From: Actinomycetota bacterium
GTDB taxonomy: Bacteria; Actinomycetota; Acidimicrobiia; IMCC26256; JAENVU01
Assembly: GCA_016870395.1 (NCBI GenBank)
Contig: VGBT01000024.1
Span: 1-37,287, forward strand
Direction of reading: 5' to 3'
Length of the DNA: 37,287 bases
In this document: piece by piece, positions 25,886-33,370 of the stretch
Numbering within the stretch: position 1 is the first letter of the stretch
Layout: each line of letters starts with the position of its first letter
Notes under the pieces: generated by a model
What the model was told of the DNA's origin: nothing
The model's input: the letters and a program-made list of their open reading frames with translations, nothing else
Database searches by the model: none
Made by a program: the position numbers and the translations under genes

Positions 25886-26740
25886 CTACTTCTGGTAGTC
25901 GTAGAAGCCTGCGCCGCTCTTGCGGCCGAGGCGGTCGGCGCTCACCATGCGGCGCAGCAGGGGGGCCGGTGCGTAGTTGGGGTCCTTGAACTCCGTGTAG
26001 AGCGCCTCGAGGATCGCCAGGCTGGTGTCGAGGCCGACGAGGTCGAGCAGGGCGAGCGGGCCCATCGGGAAGTTGCACCCGCCCTGCATCGCGGCGTCGA
26101 TGTCGTCGCGGCTGGCGACTCCCGCGTCGTAGAGCCGCACCGCGTTGTTGAGGTACGGGAACAGCAGGGCGTTCACGATGAAGCCGGCCTGGTCGCGCAC
26201 CTCGACCGGGTTCTTGCCGCACATCTCGGCGAACCCGCGGGCGGTCGTCACGGTCGCGTCACCGGTGGTGATCGCTCGCACCACCTCGACGAGCGGCATC
26301 ATCGGCGCCGGGTTGAAGAAGTGGATCCCGCATACGAGCTCCGGGCGGGCGGTCTCCATCGCCATCTCCACCACAGGGAGCGTGGAGGTGTTGGTGGCGA
26401 GGATCGCAGTGTCCTTCACGATGCCGTCGAGCTCGTTGAAGAGGTGCTTCTTCGTCGCGAGGTCCTCGACGATCGACTCGAGCACGATGTCGCAGTCGGC
26501 GAGCTCGCCGAGATCAGAGACGGCGCGCACCCGTCCGAGCACCGCTTCGCGCTCTGCCTCCTCGAGCTTGCCCCGGCCGACCTGCTTGGCCAGCGACTTC
26601 TCGAGGCTCGCGACCATCGCGTCGGCTGTGTGCTGCTGGCGGCTGCGCAGCACCACCTCGATCCCGGCCTTGGCCGCGACCTCGGCGATGCCCGAGCCCA
26701 TGATCCCCGAGCCGACGACACCCAGGCGCTTGACGGTCAT
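25886..26740 (-). CDS. 3-hydroxybutyryl-CoA dehydrogenase
   Basis: A 284-residue single-domain 3-hydroxyacyl-CoA dehydrogenase of the Hbd/FadB2 type. The NAD-binding glycine motif is GVVGSGIMGSGIAEV (about 7-21), followed by LESIVEDLATKKHLF, the ATNTSTLPV loop, the catalytic His in GIHFFNPAPMMPLVEVV and a Glu/Asn-containing C-terminal domain (GFIVNALLFPYLNNAVRLYDAGVA). It interconverts acetoacetyl-CoA and 3-hydroxybutyryl-CoA. Start ATG 26740 has GGGGGA upstream. Being first in an operon with the ethylmalonyl-CoA mutase gene suggests it serves the C4 branch (acetoacetyl- to crotonyl- to ethylmalonyl-CoA). It is divergent from the S51-like gene across 123 bases. Confidence 0.94.
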   Translation of the reverse strand: MTVKRLGVVGSGIMGSGIAEVAAKAGIEVVLRSRQQHTADAMVASLEKSLAKQVGRGKLEEAEREAVLGRVRAVSDLGELADCDIVLESIVEDLATKKHLFNELDGIVKDTAILATNTSTLPVVEMAMETARPELVCGIHFFNPAPMMPLVEVVRAITTGDATVTTARGFAEMCGKNPVEVRDQAGFIVNALLFPYLNNAVRLYDAGVASRDDIDAAMQGGCNFPMGPLALLDLVGLDTSLAILEALYTEFKDPNYAPAPLLRRMVSADRLGRKSGAGFYDYQK

Positions 26741-26863
26741 CACGGTTCCCCCTGGTGCGTGGAAGGGCCTCGACGTTACCGGCCGGTAGGCGCGTGCCGC
26801 CATGCGGCAGCCCTGGGAGCAGGGCCGCCGGTGACGGCGTGCGGTGGTTAGTGTGCGGGCTCG

Positions 26864-27562
26864 ATGACCACCGAACACGTCCTTGGCACCATCGTGCTCC
26901 TCGGGGGCGACGAGTGGACCGCGGCGACCCGCGAGCTCGACGCGGCGCTGCTGGCGGCGAGCGGCTCGTCGGAGGTCGTGGTGCTTCCGACCCCGAAGGC
27001 CTTCGAGCACCCGGAGCGGGTCGGCCCGAGGGCGGAGGCGTACTTCTCCGGGCTGGGGGCGACGGTGCGCACCCTTCACGTGATCAGCCGACGCGACTCC
27101 GAGGCCGACGACGTGGTGTCGGCGGTCGAGGCCGCGCGGTTCGTGTACCTGCCCGACGGGTCGTCACTGCACCTTCGGCCCGTGCTGAAGGGCGGCCGGC
27201 TCGAGGAGGCGCTGCTCAGCGCGTTTCGGGCCGGCGCGGTGCTCGCGGCGTCGGGCGAGTCCGCGATGGTGATGTGCGACCCGATGGTCGACCGGCGCGG
27301 GGGCGCGTACACGGTGGGGCTCGGGATCGTTGAGGGTGTGGCCGTCGACCCGCACTACAACCGGCTCTCGCCCGAGTCGCGTGCCCGCCCGCACCAGCTG
27401 CTGCCGAAGGGCACGGTGCTCGTGGGCATCGACGACGGCACGGCGCTCGTGCGGGCGCCCGGCGGCGTCTGGAGCGTGCGCGGCACGGGCACGGTCACCG
27501 TGTTCGAGCAGGGCCGCGACGTCGCCTACCGCGACGGTGCCACCGGCCTCCCCCTCCCCTGA
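26864..27562 (+). CDS. Peptidase S51 (cyanophycinase/peptidase E)-like protein
   Basis: A 232-residue protein. The beginning GTIVLLGGDEW and the strand-turn VYLPDGSSLHLRP correspond to the S51 fold, a class-I glutamine-amidotransferase-like fold with a Ser nucleophile. The probable nucleophile is S133 in AASGESAMVMCDP, where most members have GTSAGA, so the elbow is modified. H164 in DPHYNRLSP is a candidate base. The rest (PKGTVLVGIDDGTALV, GTGTVTVFEQGRDVAYRDG) matches the C-terminal layout of cyanophycinase-like proteins. The family hydrolyses Asp-Xaa or cyanophycin dipeptides; which applies here is unknown. It starts at ATG 26864 and is monocistronic, ending at a nested hairpin. Confidence 0.75.
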   Translation: MTTEHVLGTIVLLGGDEWTAATRELDAALLAASGSSEVVVLPTPKAFEHPERVGPRAEAYFSGLGATVRTLHVISRRDSEADDVVSAVEAARFVYLPDGSSLHLRPVLKGGRLEEALLSAFRAGAVLAASGESAMVMCDPMVDRRGGAYTVGLGIVEGVAVDPHYNRLSPESRARPHQLLPKGTVLVGIDDGTALVRAPGGVWSVRGTGTVTVFEQGRDVAYRDGATGLPLP

Positions 27563-27583
27563 CGCAGGCCTCGCCCTCGGGGT

Positions 27584-27628
27584 TTTGGCGTCAGCAGACC
27601 GCGATTGTCGCGGTCGTGCGACGCCAAA
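27584..27628. terminator. Nested hairpin between S51-like and cyclophilin genes
   Basis: Outer arms TTTGGCGTC (27584-27592) and GACGCCAAA (27620-27628) enclose symmetric 4/4 internal loops and an inner 8-base stem GACCGCGA/TCGCGGTC (27597-27604, 27608-27615) with loop TTG. The genes are convergent, so it probably terminates both. There is a T-run on the minus strand side (TTTGG) but no long tract. Confidence 0.6.
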
Positions 27629-27640
27629 GGCCTGGGTGGG

Positions 27641-28342
27641 TCAGGTCTCGGTAATCGTGACCTTCTTGATCACGACCTGCTTGGTGGGCGTGCCGGCCGA
27701 CTCCACGGTGCCGAAGCCCTCGATCGCCTTGGCGACGTCCATGCCCTCGGTGACCTTGCCGAAGCGGGCGTAGTCGTTCGGCAGGGTCGCGCCCTGCGAC
27801 CCGGTGACGATGAAGAATTGTGAGCCCATCGTCCCCGGCGCCTCGGCCGCGGTCTTCGCCGCCGCGAGCGAGCCCTCCGGGTAGTTGTCGGTGGGGACCT
27901 CGCCCGTCACCGTGTAGCCCGGCCCTCCGGTACCGTCGCCCTTCGGGTCGCCACCCTGGATCATGAAGTCCTTGACGATGCGGTGGAAGTTGGTGCCGTC
28001 GTAGAAGCCGTCACGTGCGAGGCTGACGAAGTTGTTCGTCGCGACGGGCGCCGTCTTGGCGTCGAGCTCGGCCACGATCGTTCCTTCGCTGGTCTCGAAG
28101 GTCGCGGTGTAGGTCTTGGCCTGGTCGATCTTCATCGCCGGCGTGCTCGGCTTCTCGGCCTTCTTGTCGTCGTCGCCCGTCAGGAGCGCGAAGACGGCGT
28201 AGGCGCCGGCAACGATCGCCAACGCGACGACGAGGCCGATCACCGCCCGCTTCTGCTTGTCGCGCCGGATCAGCCGCTCGCGCTCCTCGCGCGCGCGATC
28301 CCGGTTCTCGCGCTGACGTTCCCGCTTGTTAGCCTTGGACAC
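27641..28342 (-). CDS. Membrane-anchored cyclophilin-type peptidyl-prolyl isomerase
   Basis: A 233-residue protein. An N-terminal basic, charged stretch (SKANKRERQRENRDRAREERERL) precedes one transmembrane segment (about 33-55), so the enzyme domain faces outside. The cyclophilin domain (about 78-231) shows NFVSLARDGFYDGTNFHRIVKDFMIQGGDP with the catalytic Arg of FHR, then GTMGSQFFIVTG and FGKVTEGMDVAKAIEG. It would speed proline isomerisation during folding of exported proteins. The start is ATG 28342. It lies downstream of the CocE-type hydrolase gene on the same strand, 49 bases apart, so cotranscription is possible. Confidence 0.93.
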   Translation of the reverse strand: MSKANKRERQRENRDRAREERERLIRRDKQKRAVIGLVVALAIVAGAYAVFALLTGDDDKKAEKPSTPAMKIDQAKTYTATFETSEGTIVAELDAKTAPVATNNFVSLARDGFYDGTNFHRIVKDFMIQGGDPKGDGTGGPGYTVTGEVPTDNYPEGSLAAAKTAAEAPGTMGSQFFIVTGSQGATLPNDYARFGKVTEGMDVAKAIEGFGTVESAGTPTKQVVIKKVTITET

Positions 28343-28391
28343 GGCTGCGGAGTTTAGGAGACGCCCGCCGGCGGCGGCCGACGGGTCGCGC

Positions 28392-30668
28392 TCACCCGGA
28401 GGAGGTCCGGCAGGGCTGGGCCCGCAACGACGGGCACGGCGCCGGCTCGGTGCCGAGGTCGGGCCCGTCGACGATCACCGGGAGCACGACGCGCGATGCC
28501 TTCGCCCCGCCCCGGCCGACCTGGAGCGTCACCTCGCCGTTCGTCTCGGGCGTCGCGAACGTCCACTCCGGCCGATCACCGCCCGGGGCCGTGAGCGTGA
28601 GCCGGATCCGGCTCCCGGCCCGGAACTGGTGGGCGAACGGGAAGATCGCGACGCGAGCGGGCACCATCGGGCCTTCGGGCATCGGTCGGGCCGCGTCCTC
28701 GGTGTCGGGGTGGAACGGGTTGAGCGGCGTCGAGCGTGACGGGTCGGTCGCCCGGTGGCTCAGGCGCAGCCAGCCGTTCTGCACGTAGCGCTCGGTGCCG
28801 TCGGGGCGGACCTCGCTGAGGGTGACCTGCACGTCGGCGTCGGTCGCGCTCGAGGCGATCCAGAGGTCGACGCTGCCGGTGCCGGCCATCGTGGTGGTGG
28901 CCTCGAGCGGCGCGCTGAGGTAGGCGAGCGAGGATCCCGCCTCGACCGGTGCCCACTCGTACGGGGGGTCCGCCGACCACACGTTCCCGGCGGTGAGGCT
29001 CGTCCGCGGCCGCGCCTCGGGGTTCGGCCGGTACTCGTCGGTGCCGCTTCGCGTCGGGCGCCGTCGCGTGAGACCCCCGTCGGCCTGGAACCAGAACGTG
29101 GTCGCCCGAGTCCCGGGGATCGGCCAGGCGGCGTGGCTGGTCTCGGCCGCGTTCACCGGCGCGCCGGGTTGCTCGCCGGGGGCGTTGCCCGTCTCCCACA
29201 GGATCCGCACGGGCGGCTCGGAGGCGAAGGCCTTCCGCGCCTTGCGGTGGCTCGTGTAGTCGGTGAAGCGGTCGGGCGGGATCGTGAGCCCGGAGACGCC
29301 GGTCACCGTCGCCCAGATGAGCGGCGCCGCGGTGCGGATCGTCTCGGGGAGCTTCGGCACCTGGTGGGCGACGTAGAGCTGGAGGAACTCGGTGGTCTCG
29401 AGGAGCACAGCCGGGTCGAGCGACTCGATGTGCACCCCGTTCTGGCCGACGGCGCGCACGAGCGTGTCCGGAGCGAACCGGTCGAGCATGTTCGCCCAGT
29501 GGCCGCCGGTCTGCTCGTCCTGCCATGCGCCCGCGAGGAACACTGGCGCCTTGATCCGGCCGACGAACTCGGCAGGTGCGAGCGACGCCCCACCTTGGGG
29601 GAAGTCGTAGCGGAACTCGTCGTCGAAGTCCGGGTAGTAGGGGTGCTCGCGGATCTGCTCGAGCAGGTCGACGTTCTGGCCTCGCAGGCCCATGTTCGCC
29701 GCGCAGGTGTCGTCGCCGCCGTCGATTTGGGCGCGCACCCACTTCGGGGGGTTCGGGTTCGGCCACTTGTTCTGTTCGAGCCGCTCGGTCGCCCAGTCGA
29801 GCGCGAAGCCGTCGTTGAAGATGCCGCCCGGGTAGAGCGTGCCGCGCCACGTGTCGTCGATCACCGACACGGGCGTGATGGCCGCAAGGTGGGGCGGGCG
29901 GGTGCGGGCCACGAACAGCTGGCTGATCCCGCCGTAGGAGATGCCGACCATGCCGACGCGCCCGTTCGACCAGGGCTGCGCGGCCACCGTCTCGATCGCG
30001 TCGTAGCCGTCGAGGGCCTGCAGGTTCTCGAAGAAGTTGAAGGCGCCGCCGGAGCAGCCCGTGCCGCGGATGTTGACGCCCACCCACGCGAAGCCCATCG
30101 GCGGCATGAGCAGGCGGTACTGGGGTTGGCCGGTGTCCGGGCTCGACGGGTCGTAGCCCGAGTACTCGACCACCGCGGGGTACGGGCCATCCTCCGGTAG
30201 CCCGGGGAGCACCACCTGCACGCTGAGGGTGGTGCCGTCGCGGGTGCGCAGGTAGCCGTACCCGGAGGTGGCGGACAGGTTCGCGGTCTCGAGGCGCTGG
30301 TTCGCGTAGAGCGAGCGGGACGGCGTTGCGTTCGCGGCGAGCACGTTGATCCCGTCGGCGCGCTCCACGCCCTCCGGAGTGGTGATAGTGACCGCATAGC
30401 CCGCACCGGCGGGGACGTTGCGGAACAGGTAGCCGCCGTTCTCGTCGATCGTCCCGTGCCACCCTTCGCGCTTGTCGCCGGGTCCGCGCAACCCAACGGC
30501 GGCACCCGCAGGCGCGCCGAGCACGCCGACCTGGTGGACGCTGCCGCGCACCTCGAACGACGCCGCTTCCGGGCGGGGCCGTCCGGCGGCCGCCGTGGTC
30601 GCGGGAGCCAGCGCCGCCACCGTCAGGCACGCGAGCAGGACCGCCCCGATCCGCAAACTTCTCGTCAC
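28392..30668 (-). CDS. Secreted CocE/NonD-family (S15) hydrolase
   Basis: A 758-residue exported enzyme. The signal peptide is [30 protein letters not shown] small beta domain (about 36-120, [11 protein letters not shown] through [14 protein letters not shown]) looks like a carboxypeptidase-regulatory or CNA-B-like fold. The alpha/beta hydrolase domain follows, with the nucleophile S244 in GISYGGISQ, an acid in [13 protein letters not shown] and a base in [13 protein letters not shown]. The final jelly-roll domain ([25 protein letters not shown] onward) is typical of X-Pro dipeptidyl-peptidase/CocE proteins. Substrates range over peptides and esters. I take GTG 30668 with GGGGG seven bases upstream; the frame stays open to 31340 across lysC, which I reject. 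It is divergent from lysC. Confidence 0.88.
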   Translation of the reverse strand: MTRSLRIGAVLLACLTVAALAPATTAAAGRPRPEAASFEVRGSVHQVGVLGAPAGAAVGLRGPGDKREGWHGTIDENGGYLFRNVPAGAGYAVTITTPEGVERADGINVLAANATPSRSLYANQRLETANLSATSGYGYLRTRDGTTLSVQVVLPGLPEDGPYPAVVEYSGYDPSSPDTGQPQYRLLMPPMGFAWVGVNIRGTGCSGGAFNFFENLQALDGYDAIETVAAQPWSNGRVGMVGISYGGISQLFVARTRPPHLAAITPVSVIDDTWRGTLYPGGIFNDGFALDWATERLEQNKWPNPNPPKWVRAQIDGGDDTCAANMGLRGQNVDLLEQIREHPYYPDFDDEFRYDFPQGGASLAPAEFVGRIKAPVFLAGAWQDEQTGGHWANMLDRFAPDTLVRAVGQNGVHIESLDPAVLLETTEFLQLYVAHQVPKLPETIRTAAPLIWATVTGVSGLTIPPDRFTDYTSHRKARKAFASEPPVRILWETGNAPGEQPGAPVNAAETSHAAWPIPGTRATTFWFQADGGLTRRRPTRSGTDEYRPNPEARPRTSLTAGNVWSADPPYEWAPVEAGSSLAYLSAPLEATTTMAGTGSVDLWIASSATDADVQVTLSEVRPDGTERYVQNGWLRLSHRATDPSRSTPLNPFHPDTEDAARPMPEGPMVPARVAIFPFAHQFRAGSRIRLTLTAPGGDRPEWTFATPETNGEVTLQVGRGGAKASRVVLPVIVDGPDLGTEPAPCPSLRAQPCRTSSG

Positions 30669-30876
30669 CTGGCGGCCCCCATGCTGGAAAAACCGCATTC
30701 TGGCAGAAGCCGTACGTCCGGCCGGGGCGGGCACTCGGGCCGTCGGCCGCGTCGTCGGCCGGCAAACGAGGCCGGTTCCGGGGCTCCGGGCGGGTACCCT
30801 CGATGGCTCGGAGCCTGCGCTGACAGGCGCATCCGTTCCCGACCCACCGGCCGCGCCCCGAGGTCCCCGCCACGCC

Positions 30877-32094
30877 ATGTTGATCGTCCAGAAGTACGGT
30901 GGCAGCTCCGTAGCGGACCCCGACCGCATCCGGGCCGTGGCCGAGCACATCGTGCGGGCCCACGCGCACGGCAACCAGGTCGTGGTGGTCGTCTCGGCGA
31001 TGGGCAAGACCACCGACGACCTCGTCCGCCTCGCGCACGACGTCTCCCAGCAACCCCACGGTCGCGAGCTCGACATGCTGCTCACCGCGGGCGAGCGGAT
31101 CTCGATGGCGCTGCTGTGCATGGCCATGATCGACATGGGCGTGCACGCGGTGAGCTTCACCGGGTCGCAGGCTGGGATCGTCACCGACACCGTGCACGGG
31201 AAGGCGAGGATCCTTGAGGTGAAGGGCGACCGCATCCGCGAGACGCTCGCGGCGGGAGGGGTGGCCGTCGTGGCCGGCTTCCAGGGGATCTCCACCGACA
31301 AGGCGATCACCACGCTCGGGCGCGGCGGGTCCGACACCACCGCGGTGGCGATCGCCGCCGCGCTCGGCGCCGAGGTGTGCGAGATCTACACCGACGTCTC
31401 CGGCGTGTTCACCGCCGACCCGCGCCTCGTCCCCGAAGCCCGCAAGCTCGCACGCGTGAGCTTCGACGAGATGCTCGAGATGGCAGCCACCGGCGGCCGC
31501 GTGCTCGCGCTCCGCTCCGTCGAGTTCGCCCGCAGCTACAACGTCCCCGTCCACGTCCGTTCGAGCTTCACCTGGGAGCCGGGCACGTGGGTGGTCGAGG
31601 AGGACCCCGCGATGGAACAGGCCGTCATCTCCGGTGTCACACACGACGAGTCCGACGCGAAGGTCACGATCGCCCAGGTGGCCGACCGTCCCGGTGTCGC
31701 CGCGGCGATGTTCCGTGCGCTCGCTGACGAGGCCGTCAACGTCGACATGATCGTGCAGAACGTCTCTACCGCCGGTCACACCGACATCTCGTTCACCGTG
31801 CCACGCGACGACCTGCGGCGCGCGCTCACCGTCGTGGAGAAGGTGGCCGCGGAGATCGAGGCCACCGGCGTCACCTACGACGAAGACGTCGCGCGCGTCA
31901 CGATCGTGGGCGCGGGCATGAAGACGAACCCGGGCATCGCCGCGAAGATGTTCGAGGTGCTCGCGGCCGAGGGCGTCAACATCGAGATGATCTCCACGTC
32001 GTCGATCCGGATCTCGTGCGTGATCCCGCAGTCCGACGTGGAGAAGGCGGTGCGCGCGCTGCACGCCGCGTTCGAGCTCGACCAGGTGGTGTGA
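30877..32094 (+). CDS. lysC: Aspartate kinase
   Basis: A 405-residue aspartokinase, the first enzyme of the aspartate family (lysine, threonine, methionine). The N-terminal kinase domain has [23 protein letters not shown] and [21 protein letters not shown]. Two C-terminal ACT domains follow ([26 protein letters not shown] and [25 protein letters not shown]), with the [14 protein letters not shown] effector motif, so feedback inhibition by lysine and/or threonine is expected. Length matches the LysC family. The start is ATG 30877, at the conserved N-terminus. It shares a 208-base divergent gap with the CocE-type gene. The stop overlaps a tiny ORF (TGATG) that leads into asd. Confidence 0.95.
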   Translation: MLIVQKYGGSSVADPDRIRAVAEHIVRAHAHGNQVVVVVSAMGKTTDDLVRLAHDVSQQPHGRELDMLLTAGERISMALLCMAMIDMGVHAVSFTGSQAGIVTDTVHGKARILEVKGDRIRETLAAGGVAVVAGFQGISTDKAITTLGRGGSDTTAVAIAAALGAEVCEIYTDVSGVFTADPRLVPEARKLARVSFDEMLEMAATGGRVLALRSVEFARSYNVPVHVRSSFTWEPGTWVVEEDPAMEQAVISGVTHDESDAKVTIAQVADRPGVAAAMFRALADEAVNVDMIVQNVSTAGHTDISFTVPRDDLRRALTVVEKVAAEIEATGVTYDEDVARVTIVGAGMKTNPGIAAKMFEVLAAEGVNIEMISTSSIRISCVIPQSDVEKAVRALHAAFELDQVV

Positions 32095-32180
32095 TGAGCG
32101 GAGCCAGGAGCCGCGGGCGCATGGGCCAACGCGGCGCGGGGCCCGAGCGGCCCGGCCCGCAGGGCCAGGAGCGGATGTGA
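32094..32180 (+). CDS. Tiny Arg/Gly-rich ORF fitted between lysC and asd
   Basis: A 28-codon ORF ([20 protein letters not shown]..., ending QERM). It begins at the ATG in the lysC stop (TGATG) and ends at the TGA in the asd start region (TGATG), so it overlaps both neighbours by one base. AGGAG for asd lies inside it. It could be a coupling leader that passes ribosomes from lysC to asd, or chance, since the spacer is GC-rich and short. There is no Shine-Dalgarno evidence beyond the lysC stop. Confidence 0.3.
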   Translation: MSGARSRGRMGQRGAGPERPGPQGQERM

Positions 32181-33214
32181 TGGGTGTGCAGGTGGGCGTG
32201 ATCGGCGCGACCGGGCTCGTCGGCCAGGAGATGTTGCGCATCCTCGAGGCGCGCTCGTTCCCCGTCGACCGGCTGCGGGCCTACGCCTCCGCACGCTCCG
32301 AAGGCCGTCCCCTTCCGTTCGCGGGCGGCGAGGTGACGTGCGAGGTGCTGCGCGACGGCTGCTTCGAAGGCCTCGATTTGGTGATCGTCGACGTCGACGA
32401 GCCGCTCGCGGTCGAGTGGGCACCGGTAGCCGCGGCCTCCGGTACACGGGTCGTCGACAACTCGGCCGCGTTCCGGATGGATCCCGAGGTGCCGCTGGTC
32501 GTTGCCGAGGTGAACCCCGAGGACCTGCGCGAGCTGCCCAAGGGCATCGCGTCGTGCCCGAACTGCACGACGATGGTGCTCGTCACCGCGCTCGCACCAC
32601 TGCACCGGGCGGCGGGGATCGAGCGGATGGTCATCTCCACCTACCAGTCGGTGTCGGGCAAGGGGAAGGCCGGGATCGAGGAGCTCGAGGGGCAGTGGGC
32701 CAAGCTCGACGGCGCGGCGGAGCAGCTGCGGCGGGCCGCGACGGTTCCGGGCCTGATTGTGGCCGGTGAGGTGTGGCCCAAGCCGATCGCCGGCAACCTG
32801 ATCCCGCTCGCCGGCTCGCTGCGAGACGCGGGCTACACGAGCGAGGAGTGGAAGCTCGTGCACGAGAGCAGGAAGATCCTCCACGACGAGGCGATGCGCG
32901 TCACCGCGACGTGCGTGCGCGTCCCGGTGTTCGTGGGCCACGCGATGACGGCGAACGTGGCGTTTCGCGAGCCGATGACGCGTGAGCGTGCGGCCGCGCT
33001 GCTCGCCGGTGCCCCGGGCGTGGAGCTGGTCGACGGCGGCGCCGGTGCCCCCACCGCACTGGAGGGCGCGGGGATCGACCCGGTGCTCGTCGGTCGGCTC
33101 CGCGAGGACCCCAGCCAGGCGAACACGCTCGACCTCTGGGTCACCGGCGACAACCTGCGCAAGGGAGCGGCCCTCAACGCGGTGCAGATGGCCGAGGTGC
33201 TGCTGCGGGCGTGA
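32180..33214 (+). CDS. asd: Aspartate-semialdehyde dehydrogenase
   Basis: A 344-residue enzyme that reduces aspartyl phosphate to aspartate semialdehyde with NADPH. The nucleotide-binding loop is VGVIGATGLVGQEM (5-18), the catalytic Cys is C129 in ASCPNCTTMVLV, and the substrate-binding STYQSVSGKGKAGIEEL and GHAMTANVAF motifs are present. The C-terminal LWVTGDNLRKGAALNAVQMAE is typical. Start choice: GTG 32177 is five bases after AGGAG and ATG 32180 is eight; I choose ATG 32180 for spacing and for the overlap with the small ORF. It forms an operon with lysC, feeding homoserine for the metXY enzymes. A short hairpin follows the stop. Confidence 0.96.
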   Translation: MGVQVGVIGATGLVGQEMLRILEARSFPVDRLRAYASARSEGRPLPFAGGEVTCEVLRDGCFEGLDLVIVDVDEPLAVEWAPVAAASGTRVVDNSAAFRMDPEVPLVVAEVNPEDLRELPKGIASCPNCTTMVLVTALAPLHRAAGIERMVISTYQSVSGKGKAGIEELEGQWAKLDGAAEQLRRAATVPGLIVAGEVWPKPIAGNLIPLAGSLRDAGYTSEEWKLVHESRKILHDEAMRVTATCVRVPVFVGHAMTANVAFREPMTRERAAALLAGAPGVELVDGGAGAPTALEGAGIDPVLVGRLREDPSQANTLDLWVTGDNLRKGAALNAVQMAEVLLRA

Positions 33215-33221
33215 CCGGGAT

Positions 33222-33244
33222 CCCGGCCACGTTGCGTGGCCGGG
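33222..33244 (+). terminator. Hairpin after asd
   Basis: CCCGGCCACG-TTG-CGTGGCCGGG is a perfect 10-base stem with a 3-base loop, 7 bases after the asd stop. It is followed by a mixed sequence rather than a T-tract. Probably ends the lysC-asd transcript. Confidence 0.65.
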
Positions 33245-33274
33245 CACGAGGTAGCATCTAGGCAGTTCGGCCCT

Positions 33275-33302
33275 CTGACCGGTGAGTTTTCCCGTGTATT
33301 AT
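33275..33302 (+). promoter_or_regulatory. Possible promoter upstream of the copper-radical oxidase gene
   Basis: TATTAT (33297-33302) is one base from the -10 consensus, and CTGACC (33275-33280) sits 16 bases upstream as a weak -35. The gap between asd and the oxidase gene is otherwise untranslated. Low confidence because such matches are common. Confidence 0.25.
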
Positions 33303-33370
33303 CCTTTGTCCCGGATCGTGACCACCTGGAGTGGCTAGATTTGCGGCCCCGGCTGGAGGGAGGCACCGGA

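Noticed and set aside
26741-26863. Cobalamin riboswitch before the hbd-mutase operon
   Set aside because: The gap is only 123 bases and lacks the B12-box and the folded core; too short for a full element.
30669-31340. N-terminal extension of the CocE-type hydrolase
   Set aside because: The open frame continues through the divergent lysC gene; the signal peptide begins at GTG 30668.
33236-33370. Longer start for the copper-radical oxidase
   Set aside because: It would bury the signal peptide behind 45 residues and overlap the hairpin after asd; GTG 33371 has the ribosome site.
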